The notes: a model not told the origin generated them from the letters alone. Shown: positions 1-5,210, counted from the first letter of the stretch. The stretch: 8,778 bases of DNA from Methanoculleus sp. (GCA_028698765.1 JAQVVW010000038.1:1-8778); one strand, 5' to 3'. Translations and numbers: made by a program.

Positions 1-611
1 TGACCGGACACTATTCGGGCTCTGCGGAGAGCACGATGAACTTCGATATCAAGCAGATCAATGAGTGTGGAGCAAAGGCCTATCTCCGTGACCTTGAGCA
101 GGCAGAACTCTCCGATGCTTTCTGGGATGCAGGCTTACCTCAGGCAATGAATACATCTGTCGCAACCAGTCCGTACTTCTATGCGTATCTTGCCGCCCAG
201 GTGCATGCCAACGATAAGGGATTCCTCTCGAAGGATATCACTGTCCATGACCTGATAACTCATCGCGGTGACATACATCATCTCTTCCCCCGGAGTTACC
301 TCAAAAAACACGATTTAACGAAGGGCAAATACAATCAGATCGCGAACTATGTGATGATGCAGAGTGAGATTAACATCGCCGTCGGAGATCAGGCTCCAAA
401 AGACTACTTTACTCAGATACTGGAGCAGTGTGTTGCTGGACAAGCAGCATATGGCGGGATTACCAGCCTGAATGAGATGAAGGCGAATTTTGCCGCACAC
501 TGTATCCCGGAAGGGATAGAAACGATGGATGTCAGCGATTACGAGGATTTTCTATACATGCGTAGACGCCTCATAGCAGACAAAATCCGGCATTACTACC
601 AGAATATCTAA
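1..611 (+). CDS. GmrSD-like DUF262/DUF1524 HNH nuclease, C-terminal part
   Basis: The reading frame is open from base 3 (ACC codon) to the TAA at 609-611 and runs off the left edge, so only about 203 C-terminal residues are visible. The internal ATG at 36 is probably not the start, because the residues before it (TGHYSGSAEST) fit the conserved stretch that precedes the nuclease core in this family. The GDIHHLFPRSYL motif (His-His codons at 276-281), followed by YNQIANY and the QSEIN-x-x-x-GD block, is the DUF1524 HNH signature seen in GmrSD-type type IV restriction enzymes and related DUF262 proteins. The missing N-terminal part would carry the DUF262 (ParB-like NTPase) domain. By family knowledge such proteins cut modified DNA as anti-phage defence; the actual substrate cannot be read from this end. 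No frameshift is visible. Confidence is high for the family and low for specificity. Confidence 0.88.
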   Translation, partial: TGHYSGSAESTMNFDIKQINECGAKAYLRDLEQAELSDAFWDAGLPQAMNTSVATSPYFYAYLAAQVHANDKGFLSKDITVHDLITHRGDIHHLFPRSYLKKHDLTKGKYNQIANYVMMQSEINIAVGDQAPKDYFTQILEQCVAGQAAYGGITSLNEMKANFAAHCIPEGIETMDVSDYEDFLYMRRRLIADKIRHYYQNI

Positions 612-621
612 AGTGGCTTAA

Positions 622-640
622 CTTTAATCTCTTTTTAGAT
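622..640 (+). terminator. Possible oligo-T terminator after the HNH nuclease gene
   Basis: Eleven bases after the stop codon the coding strand becomes T-rich (ACTTTAATCTCTTTTTAG), with a five-T run at 632-636. Archaeal transcription commonly ends at such U-tracts without a strong hairpin. No stem precedes it, so the call rests only on position and composition. Confidence 0.35.
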
Positions 641-667
641 TTAGTACAAAAAAGTATCATTTTTACC

Positions 668-746
668 TCACTCTTCCCTCGATCATAGTCCTGGAGAGTA
701 CTCTCGCGATTACGCTGAAGAAAAATCGAGAGTGAGGGTCACTCTC
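668..746. repeat. Cluster of GAGAGT/ACTCTC inverted repeats
   Basis: The gap between the nuclease gene and the orphan hicB carries several related dyads. There is a perfect 12-bp palindrome GAGAGTACTCTC at 694-705 and a perfect inverted repeat GAGAGTGA-GGG-TCACTCTC at 728-746. There is also a CTCACTCT...CTCGAT copy at 668-684 that pairs imperfectly with ATCGAGAGTGAG at 725-736. They could be operator sites, a terminator, or the footprint of a small mobile repeat. Confidence 0.5.
716..746 (-). terminator. Hairpin plus T-run downstream of the orphan hicB
   Basis: Read on the minus strand, the 8-bp stem with a 3-nt loop (746 down to 728) begins 22 nt after the hicB stop and is followed almost at once by GATTTTTCTTC (726 to 716). 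A stem followed by U-rich RNA fits a terminator for the minus-strand hicB transcript. Confidence 0.45.
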
Positions 747-767
747 TGGGCCGTGAGTGCCGGAAGT

Positions 768-1001
768 TCAGGTATGGGCTTCGACGGTGAGGGTATATTC
801 CAGGAGCCCTTCCTCGGCGGGAATCTCCTCGCCCTTCTCCTGGAGATCTTCAATGTAGAGCTCGATGGCCTCCCGTGCCATTGTTATGGCCTCATCGACG
901 GTCTCCCCGAAGGTGACGCAGCCGGGAAGGGTCGGTACGGTGACGGTATACCCGCCTTCAGGCTCCTTCCGGAGGAAGATTCGGTAATTCAGGCTTCTCA
1001 T
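768..1001 (-). CDS. hicB: Orphan HicB-type antitoxin
   Basis: This 77-residue protein is a compact HicB fold: a beta strand (residues 5-11), GGYTVTVPTLPGC (16-28), then GETVDEAI...AREAIELYIEDL, the conserved helix of the family. HicB proteins bind and inhibit HicA mRNA interferases. The ATG at 1001 is chosen because homology begins immediately after it; the frame stays open to 1124, but the extra 41 residues do not look like HicB. No clear Shine-Dalgarno site precedes this start, so a short or absent leader is possible. There is no HicA-like reading frame in the 150 bp on either side, which makes it an orphan. It has no C-terminal DNA-binding domain, so any autoregulation would need another factor. 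It could have become a free-standing regulator or be left over after toxin loss. Confidence 0.87.
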   Translation of the reverse strand: MRSLNYRIFLRKEPEGGYTVTVPTLPGCVTFGETVDEAITMAREAIELYIEDLQEKGEEIPAEEGLLEYTLTVEAHT

Positions 1002-1133
1002 CGTAGTATACCCGGCTCGTGAATAGTACATGCCCCGATGGGGTATAATGGGTATCTGTGCCTGTCCCATAGGGAGACCATCCTTTCTTGGGTCGACGAA
1101 AAAGCATATGAAGAATCGAAACAAGCAGGTTGT

Positions 1134-1262
1134 ATGGCAAAGAATCAGCGTGCGGACGTTAAGAACTCCAACAACCCCTCACACAAAGCAGCAGCGGACA
1201 ACAGGGCGAATCAGCTCAACCCGAACAACACAGCCACGAAGTCCGGCAGATCTAAGAAGTGA
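1134..1262 (+). CDS. Tiny Asn-rich conserved-looking protein
   Basis: This is a 42-residue, very hydrophilic protein (MAKNQRADVKNSNNPSHKAA at the start, ending KSGRSKK). It contains two similar phrases, DVKNSNNP and NQLNPNN, around a central DNRANQ, and has no hydrophobic core, so it is probably unstructured. The ATG at 1134 is preferred over the in-frame upstream starts because AGGT lies 5 nt before it (AGGTTGTATG) and the composition changes sharply at that methionine. An AT-rich stretch AAAGCATATG (1101-1110) sits about 28 nt upstream and could be the TATA region. I recall similar short proteins with NNP/NPNNP motifs in other archaea and bacteria, but cannot verify this here. The function is unknown. 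It stands alone between a divergent hicB and the winged-helix operon. Confidence 0.6.
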   Translation: MAKNQRADVKNSNNPSHKAAADNRANQLNPNNTATKSGRSKK

Positions 1263-1334
1263 TTACCTGAAAAACGTCCTACCTTTCTCTAAGATGTGCA
1301 GTTTGCCTACATCAGGCCGGGCCTTTACTCCATA

Positions 1335-1348
1335 GCGGAGCAATCCGC
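1335..1348. other. Short GNRA-type hairpin upstream of the wHTH operon
   Basis: GCGGA-GCAA-TCCGC forms a five-base-pair stem closed by a GCAA (GNRA) tetraloop, 15 nt before the presumed TATA box of the 1409 gene. It may be an operator or a transcript-end element. The stem is short and chance is possible. The rest of 1263-1408 shows nothing else. Confidence 0.3.
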
Positions 1349-1361
1349 AGATCTCCGAACC

Positions 1362-1368
1362 CTTTATC
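1362..1368 (+). promoter_or_regulatory. TATA box of the wHTH-YwgA-MazF operon
   Basis: CTTTATC lies in otherwise GC-rich DNA about 45 nt before the ATG at 1409. Transcription would start near 1390 and leave a leader of about 18 nt. Confidence 0.4.
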
Positions 1369-1408
1369 CCCTCCCGCTCCAACATCTACTCAAAGTTGAA
1401 AGTCGCCT

Positions 1409-1750
1409 ATGCCTGACGATCTGATAGCAATCGTGGAAGAATCCGAGGACGTGAACAGCGCACTCATCTCCCGGGTGCGCCTGGAGATACTCTGGGCACT
1501 CTCCGACCTCGGTGAGGACGGGGCTACCGCACGGCAGCTCAAGGGCGGGCTGAACCTGAGCGACGGCGTGCTCTACGCAAACCTCAAGAAACTCGTCGGG
1601 ATGGGATACCTCCGCTCCGAGAAGGTGACGCTCGAAGGGAAGCAACTCGAACTCTACGCCATCACCCCGGAAGGACTCGCCGAGTGGCGGCGTGTCCGGG
1701 GCTGGCTCTGCAAACTCCTGGGCTGCGGGGGTGAGACCTGTGGACGATAG
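1409..1750 (+). CDS. Winged-helix DNA-binding transcriptional regulator
   Basis: This is a 113-residue protein with one winged helix-turn-helix domain. A helix at residues 19-33 (SRVRLEILWALSDL) is followed by ARQLKGGLNLSDGVLYANLKKL (41-62), the turn and recognition helix. Then comes GYLRSEKV...GKQLELYAITPEGL (66-90), the beta wing with the closing Y-x-x-T-x-x-G typical of PadR/HTH_27-like archaeal regulators. The gene leads a compact unit: the next gene starts inside its last codons and a MazF-like gene follows. It is therefore likely the local repressor of the module, possibly acting on its own promoter. This is inferred from position. The C-terminal tail contains three cysteines (101, 106, 111) that could respond to metal or redox state, which is speculative. 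The fold assignment is firm; the target is unknown. Confidence 0.82.
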   Translation: MPDDLIAIVEESEDVNSALISRVRLEILWALSDLGEDGATARQLKGGLNLSDGVLYANLKKLVGMGYLRSEKVTLEGKQLELYAITPEGLAEWRRVRGWLCKLLGCGGETCGR

Positions 1751-2270
1751 AAGCAAAGTCATTGCCTGCTTCCGGGAAGCGGGATTCCGGATGGATACAG
1801 ACCAGTTCGAGCACCGGCTCATCGCCCAGAAGTTTGTCTACCTGCTGAAGTTGAAGGGCGTCGAATTCGTGTATCCATTCCGCCTCTACGTCCGGGGCCC
1901 GTACTCGCCAACCCTCGCACGGGAGTACTACCAGCACGCCGACGAGTTTTCCCGGTGCGAGACGGAGAGCACGCTCTCTCCCGCCGAGGCGGATGCCGTT
2001 GCCGAACTCACCGCCCTCTTCGATAAAAGCCCGTCCCTGCTTGAGATCGGGGCGACCTACGGGTATCTGGCCTACGAGATGCACCAGCCGCCGGAGCAGG
2101 CTTACCGGGCAGTCCGGAGAATGAAGTCCTTCTACTCAAATGAGCAGATCGTCAAGGGCGTCAACCGGGCGAAGCAGTACCTCTTCGTCCCCACCGATGA
2201 GGAGAAGGCGGCGCTCGACGCCGAGCTGCAGGAGTGGCAACGGGCTGGCATTCGGTCGATGAGGCATTAG
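1740..2270 (+). CDS. YwgA/Panacea-like protein, candidate antitoxin
   Basis: This 176-residue protein has a core (IAQKFVYLLKLKGVEF, about 28-43, then RLYVRGPYSPTLAREYY, 48-64) that fits the YwgA/DUF4065 (Panacea) type: a 'QK-hYhL' helix followed by a GPYS turn. A second block LLEIGATYGYLAYE (100-113) is also typical of YwgA-like proteins. The GTG at 1740 is chosen because GGGGGTGAG (1727-1735) lies 4 nt before it. The in-frame ATG at 1692 lies deep inside the upstream gene and adds residues that merely shadow it. The gene overlaps the wHTH gene by 11 bp and ends one base before the MazF-like start, so the three are probably translationally coupled. Panacea-domain proteins are known as versatile antitoxins, so the inferred role is neutralising the downstream toxin. 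No catalytic motif is visible. Assignment to Panacea sensu stricto is tentative. Confidence 0.75.
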   Translation: MDDRSKVIACFREAGFRMDTDQFEHRLIAQKFVYLLKLKGVEFVYPFRLYVRGPYSPTLAREYYQHADEFSRCETESTLSPAEADAVAELTALFDKSPSLLEIGATYGYLAYEMHQPPEQAYRAVRRMKSFYSNEQIVKGVNRAKQYLFVPTDEEKAALDAELQEWQRAGIRSMRH

Positions 2271-2271
2271 G

Positions 2272-2607
2272 ATGCGCCGGAGCAGGGGTGATATCTGGTT
2301 CGTTGACCTCACCGATGCACGGGGGCACGAGCAGAGCGGGCTGCGCCCCGCCGTGGTCCTCGCCGTCGCCTACGGGGGGATGACAATCGTGGTCCCGCTC
2401 ACGACGACCCCGGCGGCTTTTTCGTTCCCGTATGCCTATGGCATCGAGAAGAGCTCACAGAACGGGCTCTCCTCCGACAGTGCGGCGCTGGTCTTCCAGA
2501 TTGTTGCCCTCTCAGAAGACCGTTTCGTCCGAAAGATCGGAGAGTGCTCGGTCGAGGATATGGAAGCGATAAGTATTCTGTTGAAGGACCTGTTATTGCT
2601 GGAATAA
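2272..2607 (+). CDS. MazF/PemK-family endoribonuclease toxin
   Basis: This is a 111-residue protein with the family opening RRSRGDIWFVDL (residues 2-13), the strand-turn GLRPAVVLA (23-31) containing the conserved Arg25, and VVPLTTTP (40-47) with the conserved threonines. Together these form the MazF active-site surface. MazF enzymes cut mRNA or other RNA at short sequences and are normally held by a small antitoxin encoded just upstream. Here the upstream partner is not a MazE/AbrB or RHH protein but the 176-residue YwgA-like protein. GAGG at 2261-2264 gives a ribosome site 7 nt before the ATG. The length is normal and the protein appears intact. After the stop codon the same frame continues directly into the tail of a broken hicA. 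An intact active site argues that the toxin is still functional and therefore still controlled. Confidence 0.88.
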   Translation: MRRSRGDIWFVDLTDARGHEQSGLRPAVVLAVAYGGMTIVVPLTTTPAAFSFPYAYGIEKSSQNGLSSDSAALVFQIVALSEDRFVRKIGECSVEDMEAISILLKDLLLLE

Positions 2608-2682
2608 CTGGCAGATGATCTTGCTCCGGGAACGTTGAACAGCGTTCTCAAACAGGCAGGGCTGAAAGGGAGGAATGAATAA
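2608..2682 (+). pseudogene. hicA: C-terminal remnant of a HicA toxin gene
   Basis: Starting right after the mazF stop and in the same frame, 24 codons read LADDLAPGTLNSVLKQAG-LKGRNE and end in TAA at 2680-2682. This matches the end of HicA: the intact copy at 3436 has LAPKTLQTILFQSG at the equivalent place. The first two thirds, including the catalytic histidine, are gone. The stop overlaps the next ATG (TAATG), as expected for a former hicA-hicB pair. No start codon with a ribosome site precedes it. A deletion or recombination seems to have joined the end of mazF to the end of hicA. Confidence 0.75.
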
Positions 2683-2900
2683 TGTATCGATTTCTTGTCA
2701 TCGTCGAGCAGACCGACGGCAACTACTCGGCATACTCCCCGGATCTTCCGGGGTGCGTGGTCACCGGAGCGACCCGCGAGGAAGTGGAAGAGCGGATGCA
2801 CGAGGCGATTGAATTCCACATCGAGGGGCTCCGGGATGACGGACTCCCGATTCCGCCGTCACGGTCCTCAGCTATCTACGTCGCGGTCGGCAGAGGGTGA
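2682..2900 (+). CDS. hicB: HicB-type antitoxin left without its toxin
   Basis: This 72-residue protein is a complete short HicB: MYRFLVIVE strand, GNYSAYSPDLPGCVVTGAT (13-31), then EEVEERMHEAIEFHIEGLRDDGLPIP, the conserved helix and GxPIP turn. A strong ribosome site GGGAGG (2668-2673) lies 8 nt before the ATG, inside the hicA remnant. The order was hicA then hicB, the common one. It differs from the intact pair at 3206-3660, where hicB comes first, and the two HicB proteins share only family motifs, so they are not recent duplicates. The present transcript probably comes from the operon promoter before 1409, since nothing promoter-like separates it from mazF. Its role without HicA is unclear: it may protect against a related toxin elsewhere, or be decaying. 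Confidence 0.87.
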   Translation: MYRFLVIVEQTDGNYSAYSPDLPGCVVTGATREEVEERMHEAIEFHIEGLRDDGLPIPPSRSSAIYVAVGRG

Positions 2901-2903
2901 GCG

Positions 2904-3107
2904 CCTGACGGCAAACTCCGGCTCCGGCAGCCCGGCCTCGGTGCAGTGCCGGATCATGTCCCGCGTTCCCGTACCCATCCGCTCGATGTAGCCGGGGAGA
3001 GATATCGGTTCGGCGAGGAGGGGGTTCGCCGGCACCGACCCGTGGGCCTGCCGGAGTTTTTCGAGCGTCAGGGGCGGCGGGAGGGTGCCGGGTGCGGGAT
3101 GAAAGCG
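2904..3107 (-). pseudogene. Relic of an AlbA_2/RecG-like ATP-binding regulator
   Basis: On the minus strand one frame encodes PGTLPPPLTLEKLRQ, then HGSVPANPLLAEP and GYIERMGTGTRDMIR, ending EAGLPEPEFAVR. This is the conserved C-terminal GHKL-like part of 'ATP-dependent DNA helicase RecG-related' or AlbA_2-domain transcriptional regulators, proteins normally of 400-500 residues. Only about 68 residues survive. The part upstream of 3107 does not match the family, the frame has no suitable start, and the downstream end runs antisense into the 3' end of hicB before the family's usual C-terminal domain. It is a fragment, not a gene. It marks lost accessory content between the two hicB genes. Confidence 0.72.
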
Positions 3108-3165
3108 AAGGCTGCAACCGCGAACTCCGCGAGCCGCACCGACTGCAGAATCGCCGCCATAACCC

Positions 3166-3173
3166 CTATATAG
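3166..3173 (+). promoter_or_regulatory. TATA box of the hicBA pair
   Basis: CTATATAG is the only such AT-rich octamer for 200 bp on either side. It lies 33-40 nt before the GTG at 3206, so transcription would begin near 3193, just before the ribosome site at 3195-3200. Confidence 0.6.
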
Positions 3174-3205
3174 TCTCATGGACAATTCTCCCCTGGAGGG
3201 ATTGC

Positions 3206-3439
3206 GTGTCGGAAACTCGTCTCCGTTATACGGTTCTTATGGAGCAGAATGAGGATGGTGGATATACCGTAACGGTACCGTCCCTTCCGGGATGTGTCAG
3301 CGAGGGGTCTACCTGGGATGAGGCGCTGGCGCATATCGAGGAGGCGATCGCGGGGTACGTCGAAGTGGCCAGGAAACTCGGCAAACCAATCCCGGTTGAG
3401 ATCTCCGTTCCCCTGAACACGAGCAACGCCGGGACATGA
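3206..3439 (+). CDS. hicB: HicB-type antitoxin of an intact hicBA pair
   Basis: This is a 77-residue HicB: RLRYTVLMEQNEDGGYTVTV, then PSLPGCVSEGSTWDEALAHI and EEAIAGYVEVARKLGKPIP. The start is GTG at 3206, because GGAGGG (3195-3200) sits 5 nt before it and a TATA box lies at 3166-3173. The longer frame back to 3092 would start upstream of that promoter, and the ATG at 3239 would remove the first beta strand. The stop overlaps the hicA start (ATGA at 3436-3439), giving translational coupling with the antitoxin made first. It contains only the partial-RNaseH-like HicB domain and no C-terminal ribbon-helix-helix or HTH. Sequence and layout give no sign of damage. Confidence 0.9.
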   Translation: MSETRLRYTVLMEQNEDGGYTVTVPSLPGCVSEGSTWDEALAHIEEAIAGYVEVARKLGKPIPVEISVPLNTSNAGT

Positions 3440-3660
3440 AACTTCCGAGGATCACCGGTGAGAAGGTGGTCGGCGCTCTCAGGAAAGCCGGGTTCGAGGT
3501 GGTCGGCACCCGGGGAAGCCACCATTACCTCTATCACGCGCAGCGTGACGTCATCGTCACTGTTCCCGTGCATTCCAAAAAGACCCTTGCGCCCAAGACC
3601 CTTCAGACGATTCTTTTCCAATCCGGGATCACTGTCGACGAGTTCCGGGCGCTCCTGTAG
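3436..3660 (+). CDS. hicA: HicA mRNA interferase toxin
   Basis: This 74-residue protein has the dsRBD-like HicA fold. It opens with KLPRITGEKVVGALRKAGF (residues 2-20), the family N-terminal helix. Next is TRGSHHYLYH (25-34), with the GSHH motif whose first histidine (His29) is the catalytic residue, then VIVTVPVHSKK (39-49) and LAPKTLQTILFQSGITVDEF, the closing helix. HicA cleaves mRNA and is neutralised by HicB. All hallmark residues are present, so the toxin is presumably active and under control of the overlapping hicB. The end matches the usual family length. The antitoxin-first order distinguishes this pair from the broken hicA-hicB unit 750 bp upstream. Confidence 0.92.
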   Translation: MKLPRITGEKVVGALRKAGFEVVGTRGSHHYLYHAQRDVIVTVPVHSKKTLAPKTLQTILFQSGITVDEFRALL

Positions 3661-3709
3661 TCTGTTGCCCGTTCGTTCTCCTGCCGGTCCCCGGTAGAAC
3701 GTAGGGGCG

Positions 3710-3793
3710 TTACTCTACCTGCAGGATCTCGACGGCCTCCCGTGCTGTCTCTATCGTCTCGTAGACGGTCCCCCCGCACCCACCGGGTCGACC
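3710..3793 (-). pseudogene. hicB: HicB remnant, C-terminal half
   Basis: The minus-strand frame ending at the TAA (3710-3712) reads RPGGCGGTVYETIETAREA, then VEILQVE. It aligns with LPGCVTFGETVDEAITMAREAIE of the orphan HicB at 768-1001, with two or three residues missing inside the PGC-GETV loop and with the C-terminal strands cut off. Upstream of about 3793 the frame no longer resembles HicB. It is too short to fold and has no start. The rest of the 3661-3939 gap shows no gene. Confidence 0.6.
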
Positions 3794-3939
3794 CCGCGTT
3801 CGAATCGGCCGGAGCGGAATAAAGGTCAATATGGTTGAAGGCAGAAACGTTGACGTGAGCATCTCCATTGCCGGAACGGTTCGTTTCCCCGGGACGGCAT
3901 GGAGGCGTTCTCTCGATCCCGCAGGAATGGGTACGAGCC

Positions 3940-4590
3940 ATGAAGATTCATAAAGAGATTCTTGCCGCCTTCCCCGGTCTCTCGGTTGAGGAGGGTGATG
4001 TCGGGCCGCTCTCGATCCACGAGAGCGGCCCGCGCCTGGAAGCCCCGAACGACGAGATTGTCCGCTCGGTACGAGAGTGGTATACGCTGGAGAGGATCAA
4101 AGATGAACCCCTGTTCAGGGCGTACAGGGACTTCTTCTGGAAGGTGGGCGTCGATCCCACCAAAACGCGGCCTGCCTCGGAAGCCCTGGTGAGAAGGATC
4201 CTGGCCGGGAAGGTGCTCCCGACGATCAACACCGCGGTGGATGCGTATAACCTGGCCTCGGTCCGCACAGGCATACCCATTGCGGCGTTCGACGCCGGTA
4301 CCCTGAGCGGGGCGCTCGCCATGCGGTTTGCAGAAGAGGGCGAAGAGTTCCTCGGCATCGGGATGGCAGCACCCGTCACGCTCCATAAGAACCAGGTTAT
4401 CCTGACCGATGAAGACGCGATCGTCGCTGTCTACCCCTACCGTGACTCGGATGCAACGAAGATCACCCTCGCCACAACGACGGTGCACATCGTGGCATGC
4501 GGCGTGCCGGGGGTCGAACGAGAGAAGGTGCGTTCGGCATACGAACTGGCCGTCGCATACCTGCGGGAATACGCTTCAGGGAGACGGTGA
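3940..4590 (+). CDS. Solo B3/B4 (PheRS beta-like tRNA editing domain) protein
   Basis: This is a 216-residue protein made of a single B3/B4 domain, the editing module of the phenylalanyl-tRNA synthetase beta subunit occurring alone (COG3382 type). Recognisable parts are FPGLSVEEGDVGPL (11-24), an arginine/aspartate-rich helix, DPTKTRPASEALVRRIL (72-88) and LPTINTAVDAYNLASVRTG (93-111), then GIGMAAPVTLHKNQVIL and AVYPYRDSDATKIT. The ATG at 3940 is chosen because family homology starts there (MKIHKEILAAFPG). The 24 extra upstream codons do not match, although no strong ribosome site is present. By homology it may bind mischarged tRNA or free amino-acid-related ligands, but few solo members have a proven role. 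It is complete and shows normal high-GC codon use. It looks like ordinary chromosomal content beyond the TA zone. Confidence 0.85.
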   Translation: MKIHKEILAAFPGLSVEEGDVGPLSIHESGPRLEAPNDEIVRSVREWYTLERIKDEPLFRAYRDFFWKVGVDPTKTRPASEALVRRILAGKVLPTINTAVDAYNLASVRTGIPIAAFDAGTLSGALAMRFAEEGEEFLGIGMAAPVTLHKNQVILTDEDAIVAVYPYRDSDATKITLATTTVHIVACGVPGVEREKVRSAYELAVAYLREYASGRR

Positions 4591-4599
4591 TATTTTAAA
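4591..4599 (+). promoter_or_regulatory. TATA box for a leaderless lipoprotein gene
   Basis: TATTTTAAA directly follows the TGA of the B3/B4 gene (4588-4590), centred about 29 nt before the ATG at 4624. That distance places transcription start at or within a few bases of the ATG. No ribosome site is present, so the mRNA is probably leaderless. Confidence 0.65.
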
Positions 4600-4623
4600 C
4601 GATCGAGTGCTAGTGGGTCTTTT

Positions 4624-5151
4624 ATGAAGGCCCGAATTCCTATATTGATATTTATCATCGCCACGATTCTCGCTACAGGATGCGTCGAAGAACCGACCGG
4701 TGCGGCAGAGATGAACGAGTCCGCTATGGAGTTGCAGGTGATTGCCGCGGACATGCAGAGCGGGATTTATGAACTGTCTCTCGCGCTCGAAAATCAGTCG
4801 ATGGCACTGGAAAATGTGTCGGATGCCACAATTGAACTCGATGACCATACCGGGAACTACAGAATGAACGAATCGTCCATTATTCTGCCCCGGATAGAGT
4901 GTGCGTCAGGCCAATTCGAAGAATCTGCCCGTCATTCCCAAAAAGCGGAGGAGTTTTTTGCCTCTGCACAGGGAAAGGTCAGCAACAGATCCGTATCTAA
5001 AATAGTGTATAACTATACGTCTGTAACCCATTTCGTGAAGAATCTCGCCGACGCCGGAGTGAACTTTACTGCAGAGTTGCAAAAATCGGAACCAGATCCC
5101 TGGTGGAGTGTCGTGTATCATGGAGGGGTGTATACATGGCTCGGGCACTAG
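4624..5151 (+). CDS. Putative surface lipoprotein, function unknown
   Basis: This 175-residue protein starts MKARIPILIFIIATILATGC: a basic N-terminus, a hydrophobic stretch (5-17) and a lipobox-like A-T-G-C with the lipidated Cys at residue 20. The mature part is acidic and mostly helical (QVIAADMQSGIYELSLALEN, EESARHSQKAEEFFASAQGK), possibly a helical bundle or coiled coil. Seven N-x-S/T sequons (Asn 31, 57, 64, 82, 121, 130, 147) point to N-glycosylation on the cell surface. No enzyme motif is seen and I do not recognise the family. The C-terminus is aromatic (PWWSVVYHGGVYTWLGH), an odd ending that might be a contact surface or reflect a change near the adjacent IS end 60 bp downstream. Its own promoter (4591-4599) suggests expression separate from the B3/B4 gene. 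Confidence 0.8.
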   Translation: MKARIPILIFIIATILATGCVEEPTGAAEMNESAMELQVIAADMQSGIYELSLALENQSMALENVSDATIELDDHTGNYRMNESSIILPRIECASGQFEESARHSQKAEEFFASAQGKVSNRSVSKIVYNYTSVTHFVKNLADAGVNFTAELQKSEPDPWWSVVYHGGVYTWLGH

Positions 5152-5210
5152 GACGCGGCATTCGAGAGGACCGGGATAAACCGGACGGATCTCTCTGCAT
5201 ATTCCCTGTT

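Noticed and set aside
1263..1408. Possible tRNA or small RNA before the wHTH operon
   Set aside because: Only one five-base-pair hairpin could be found; no cloverleaf, T-loop GTTC motif or acceptor stem pairing.
1364..2084. Two overlapping minus-strand ORFs of 152 and 140 residues
   Set aside because: Both mirror the wHTH and YwgA-like genes, which have family motifs, ribosome sites and tight coupling on the plus strand.
2946..3173. 75-residue plus-strand ORF
   Set aside because: It mirrors the AlbA_2/RecG-like relic read on the minus strand and has no homology or ribosome site.
3826..4488. 220-residue minus-strand ORF
   Set aside because: It is the antisense of the B3/B4 gene, composition is Arg/Gly/Asp-rich with no family motif, and the plus-strand frame has clear homology.
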